Source: Acidobacteriota bacterium | Lineage (GTDB): Bacteria > Acidobacteriota > Terriglobia > Acidiferrales > UBA7541 | Assembly (NCBI GenBank): GCA_028876695.1 | Contig: JAGWRH010000410.1 | Coordinates: 1 to 7,696, forward strand | Reading direction: 5' to 3' | DNA length: 7,696 nucleotides | Part shown: piece after piece, positions 4,754 through 7,696 of the stretch | Layout of the letters: every line of letters begins with the position of its first letter | How positions within the stretch are numbered: position 1 is the first letter of the stretch | Notes under the pieces: model-generated | The model's input: only the letters and a program-made list of their open reading frames with translations | Databases searched by the model: none | What the model was told of the DNA's origin: nothing | Translations under genes and position numbers: made by a program

Positions 4754-7597
4754 GTGCTAAAACTTCGTAAAGTCGAGCTTTTCGGCTTTAAGTCGTTCTG
4801 CGAGAAGACTCCCATTACATTTAGCGGCAGCGGGATCACGTGCATCGTGGGCCCGAACGGGTGCGGGAAATCGAATGTGGTGGACGCGGTCACGTGGGTG
4901 CTGGGCGAGCAGAGCCACAAAATGCTGCGCGCGGAGCGGATGTCAGACTGCATTTTCAACGGCACAGCCAAGCGGCCGCCGCTGGGAATGGCGGAAGTGA
5001 CGCTGACCTTGGTCGATCCCGAGCTTTCCGAGGCTGTGGCAAAGGTAATCGACGGGCAGCAAGACACGCCAGCCGCTCCCGGCGAACATGCCGATCGGAC
5101 GGTCATTTCCGAAGCGCAGAGCGACGAATTTGAGACGCCCGGGCTCGATACCGAAGGTGCGGAAGCGGGCGCGCCGGCAGACATCATCGAAGCGGACGGC
5201 GAACCGGCCGCGGGCAAGCGCAAATCCGGGCGCAAGCGCGGCGAAGCGAAGCCCTCGATTCGCCTGCGGCCCGGCGAGGTGGTGGTCGGGCGCAGGTTGT
5301 ATCGGTCGGGGCAGAGCGAGTATTTGATCAACGGCCGCGTGGCGCGGCTCCGCGACGTACAGGAAATTTTCATGGGCATCGGATTGGGTCCAGACACTTA
5401 CGCCATCATCGAGCAGGGCCGCATCGGGCAGGTGTTGAACTCCAAGCCGATGGACCGGCGCGCCATCATCGAAGAAGCCGCCGGGATCACCATGTACAAG
5501 ACGAAGCGGCGGCTGGCGGAGGCCAAGCTGGAAGCGTCCAAGATCAATCTTTCGCGCGTGCACGACATTCTGGTGGAAGTCGAAAAGCAGGTTGCATCGC
5601 TGAAGCGGCAGGCGTCCAAGGCGCGGCGTTACGCGGAAATTCGCGACCAGATGCGCGGCTTGCTGCGCGTGGTGCTGGCGAGCAAATCGCAGCATCTGGA
5701 TAGCGAAGCGGCGCGGCTGGAAAACCTCCTGCGCGAAATGGACGCCGCGGAGGCACGCGACGCACACGCCGTGGAGGAAATGAGCGGCGAGCAGGAGCGG
5801 CTGACCGCGCGCACCTACGAACTCGAAGGCGAACTGCGTCAGATTCACAACATGCTGGGGCAGACCGCGCTCGATCTGGACCGCGCGGAAAATCGCATTA
5901 CGTTCAATCGCGAACAAGCGGCGCAGCTTGAGGCACGCATGAACGCATTGGCCGCGGAAACGGATCTGGCCGCGGCGCAGGCGTCCGAGCTCGCCGCGCA
6001 CATCGACGAGCAGCGCGCGCTCGTGGCCGCGCAGCGCGATCAAGCGGCGCGCCTGGAAGCGGCGCTCCGGGAATCGTCCGAACGGGTTTCGGGCAGCGTG
6101 GCCGAGCAGGCGGCGCTCGAATCGCGGATCGCGCAGCTGCGCGACTTGGCCGCGGGGTTGGCGGAGGAGTCCGCGCGCGCGCGGGCGGAGTCCTTGCAAG
6201 CGGAAGACGTAGCCGCGCGGCACACCGCGGCGGAAGCACAGCGGGCCGAAGCGTTGCGTGCCATCGAGGAAGAATGCGCCACACTCGAGGCCCGAGCCGG
6301 AAGCGCGCAGGCGGCCTTCTCCGATGCCGAGAATCAGTCGCGCCAATTGGCGGCGATGGTTCTGGAGGGGCAATCGCGAATCGGCGCGTTGCGGCGATCG
6401 CACCATGAGACGAGCGCGCAACTCGAACGCGTGCGCCAGGATCTTTCAGCCGAACGAGCGCGTCAAGCTTCACTCGAGCGGATTTTGAGCGAGCGGACGT
6501 ACACGGCCGACGCGGTGCAAAAGCTGTTTGGCGCGAGCGGAACGGGCGCGAGCCAGTTTGCCACGGCCGGTGGATTCCGCGCGGTTGGTTTGCTCGCCGA
6601 TTACGCGGAAGTACGCGAGGAGTTCGAGTGCGCCGTCGAGCAGTTCCTGCGGGAGGAGCTCGAATACGTGGTAGTCGAGACGTTCGACCACGCGCGCGCC
6701 GGCGTGGCGCTGCTCCGCGACGAGATGGGCGGGCGCGCCACATTTTTCGTGGATTCGTTGCGAAGCCTGAATATCGAAACGCCGGAGGCGGACGCGGAGA
6801 TGCCGCTTGCGCCGGGCGTGCTGGCGCGGCTCGACCGTCTGGTGGAATTTCGCGACCCCCTGGGCCCGGCGACGAAATACTTCCTCACGAAATTGCGCAC
6901 CGCGTACGTGGTGGAATCCCCGGAAGTCGCGGAGCTCATGGCGCGCGAAAATCCGCACAGCTATTTTTTGACGGCCGACGGAACGTGCTATCACGGCCGC
7001 ATGGTTTCCGGTGGACGGAAGAATGAAGCCGGACCGCTGGCGTTGAAGCGCGAACTGCGGCACCACGAATCCGAAGCGGCGTGTCTGGAACGCACCGTCG
7101 AAGAGCAACAGCTTGCGCTCGCCGCGCTCACGGCGGAAATTGCCTCGGCGGAATCGCGTTTATCGCAGGCAACCGCGCAGCATTTGGAAGCGGAGAAAGC
7201 TTTGGTTGCCGCGGCGCATCGGCGCGATCAGGCGCGCAGCGATTTCTCGCGCACCGGCCAGCAACTGGAGGCAGGGCGCGAAGAGATCGCGCGCCTGCGA
7301 GCGGAAGCGGAAGCAGCCCGGGAGCGCGCCGAGCGCCTTCGAGCCGAGCACTCCACGGCGCTGAACGCGCGTTCGCGGGCGGAAGCGGAGGGCGCCGTCG
7401 CGGCCGGGAAGCTCGCGACGATGCGGCAGGATCTGCACTCGCTGCAGGAGCGCGTGGCTGCCGGCGAAGGAAGTGCCGGCGATGCGCTCAGTGACTGGCG
7501 GGCGGCGGAAGACGAGATCGAGGAGGAAGAGGCCGCTCGCAGCGACCTGATTCAGAGGTCTGCACCCAACTCTATGCTTGTAACTGCCGATAAATAA
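4754..7597 (+). CDS. smc: Chromosome segregation ATPase SMC, C-terminally truncated
   Basis: SMC is the ATPase core of bacterial condensin (with ScpA and ScpB) and organises and segregates chromosomes. The 947 residues show the N-terminal lobe with FGFKSF (10-15), Walker A GPNGCGKS (33-40), RRLYRSGQSEYLINGR (180-195) and EEAAGITMYKTKRR (240-253). A first coiled coil rich in Ala, Glu and Arg runs over about 250-585. A complete hinge covers about 590-762, including GGFRAVGLLADY and the conserved SGGRKNEAGPLALKRE. The returning coil covers only about 765-935, roughly half the length of the first. The C-terminal lobe with the signature motif, Walker B and D-loop is absent. The last dozen residues (SAPNSMLVTADK) are unlike the coil. 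By symmetry about 300-330 residues are missing, so this product could not form an ATPase head. The head also carries an unusual insert near residues 87-174. The GTG start fits family N-termini. The intact gene would be about 1,250-1,300 residues. Confidence 0.93.
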   Translation: MLKLRKVELFGFKSFCEKTPITFSGSGITCIVGPNGCGKSNVVDAVTWVLGEQSHKMLRAERMSDCIFNGTAKRPPLGMAEVTLTLVDPELSEAVAKVIDGQQDTPAAPGEHADRTVISEAQSDEFETPGLDTEGAEAGAPADIIEADGEPAAGKRKSGRKRGEAKPSIRLRPGEVVVGRRLYRSGQSEYLINGRVARLRDVQEIFMGIGLGPDTYAIIEQGRIGQVLNSKPMDRRAIIEEAAGITMYKTKRRLAEAKLEASKINLSRVHDILVEVEKQVASLKRQASKARRYAEIRDQMRGLLRVVLASKSQHLDSEAARLENLLREMDAAEARDAHAVEEMSGEQERLTARTYELEGELRQIHNMLGQTALDLDRAENRITFNREQAAQLEARMNALAAETDLAAAQASELAAHIDEQRALVAAQRDQAARLEAALRESSERVSGSVAEQAALESRIAQLRDLAAGLAEESARARAESLQAEDVAARHTAAEAQRAEALRAIEEECATLEARAGSAQAAFSDAENQSRQLAAMVLEGQSRIGALRRSHHETSAQLERVRQDLSAERARQASLERILSERTYTADAVQKLFGASGTGASQFATAGGFRAVGLLADYAEVREEFECAVEQFLREELEYVVVETFDHARAGVALLRDEMGGRATFFVDSLRSLNIETPEADAEMPLAPGVLARLDRLVEFRDPLGPATKYFLTKLRTAYVVESPEVAELMARENPHSYFLTADGTCYHGRMVSGGRKNEAGPLALKRELRHHESEAACLERTVEEQQLALAALTAEIASAESRLSQATAQHLEAEKALVAAAHRRDQARSDFSRTGQQLEAGREEIARLRAEAEAARERAERLRAEHSTALNARSRAEAEGAVAAGKLATMRQDLHSLQERVAAGEGSAGDALSDWRAAEDEIEEEEAARSDLIQRSAPNSMLVTADK

Positions 7598-7696
7598 TCG
7601 CGCCAGCGGTCATGTAAGTTCCGTGTCACACCGTCTGAGAATCCGCCATCATGAGATAAGCATACCCTGAAGTCCCGGCTTCGGGTCGCAAGCCGA
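7558..7696. mobile_element. Foreign sequence interrupting smc, possible insertion-sequence end (partial)
   Basis: From about 7558 the coiled-coil coding stops abruptly, the reading frame ends within 40 bases, and GC drops to about 53% against about 68% in the preceding 120 bases. The segment holds two related motifs, TGTAACTGCCG (7579-7589) and TGTAAGTTCCG (7613-7623), matching at 9 of 11 positions and 34 bases apart. It also holds the small inverted repeat GTGTCACAC (7623-7631). Repeated TG-starting motifs near an end are typical of some insertion-sequence families such as IS21. No transposase reading frame begins before the window ends, so family and orientation are not established. The alternative is a misassembly junction at a repeat. 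The exact boundary could lie a few codons either side. Confidence 0.4.

Noticed and set aside
4512..4760. 82-residue plus-strand frame ending just inside smc
   Set aside because: There is no ribosome site, no recognisable motif and mixed composition. The seven-base overlap with smc is tempting but not enough to call a gene.
4549..5397. 282-residue minus-strand frame crossing the smc start
   Set aside because: It is Ser/Pro-rich shadow sequence opposite the SMC ATPase lobe, with no family features.
4943..6421. 492-residue open frame on the minus strand opposite smc
   Set aside because: It is antisense to the well-conserved SMC head and coil, is dominated by Arg, Leu and Ala as expected from a GC-rich shadow frame, and has no recognisable domain.
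7613..7650. Possible group II intron 5' end (GTGT-type start) after smc
   Set aside because: The sequence does not follow the GTGYG consensus beyond the first bases, and no intron domains can be seen.
7674..7696. Hairpin at the right edge (CGGCTT at 7676-7681 with AAGCCG at 7690-7695)
   Set aside because: It has only six pairs with an eight-base loop and is cut by the window edge, so neither terminator nor element-end status can be judged.

Overview
This 7.7-kb, GC-rich window looks like a fragment of an Acidobacteriota (Terriglobia-type) chromosome. The inference rests on its gene content: a long SMC with an expanded N-terminal head, an ERMP1-like membrane M28 peptidase, a cytosolic Asp-box (BNR) repeat protein paired with a MoaD/ThiS protein, and GTG starts. 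No rRNA or other taxonomic marker is present, so the assignment is tentative.

Layout: four genes run on the minus strand. In transcription order they are an M28 metallopeptidase with eight C-terminal membrane spans (4314-2002), a HxlR-family regulator (1932-1474), a six- to seven-bladed BNR/Asp-box repeat protein (1322-144), and the first 49 codons of a MoaD/ThiS-family beta-grasp protein (147-1, cut by the window edge). The last two overlap by four bases (ATGA) and look translationally coupled. A 439-bp gene-free divergent region (4315-4753) separates this block from smc on the plus strand (4754-7597).

The smc reading frame has the N-terminal ATPase lobe with Walker A, the first coiled coil and the complete hinge. 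It stops about halfway down the returning coiled coil, so the C-terminal ATPase lobe (signature motif, Walker B) is missing. GC falls from about 68% to about 53% where the frame ends. The remaining ~135 bases contain spaced TGTAA repeats and no coding continuation of smc. The best reading is that smc is interrupted by the end of a mobile element, or that two sequences were joined there during assembly.

Regulation: sigma70-like promoters can be read directly in front of the peptidase (TTGACT-17-TAGCAT, with a 12-bp palindrome in its spacer) and the HxlR gene (TTGCAA-17-TATCGT with an extended -10, and an 8-bp palindrome on the -35). Both predict very short 5' leaders. The genes do not form one obvious pathway. 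The tightest functional unit is the BNR-MoaD pair. No CRISPR array, tRNA, rRNA or complete transposase gene was found.
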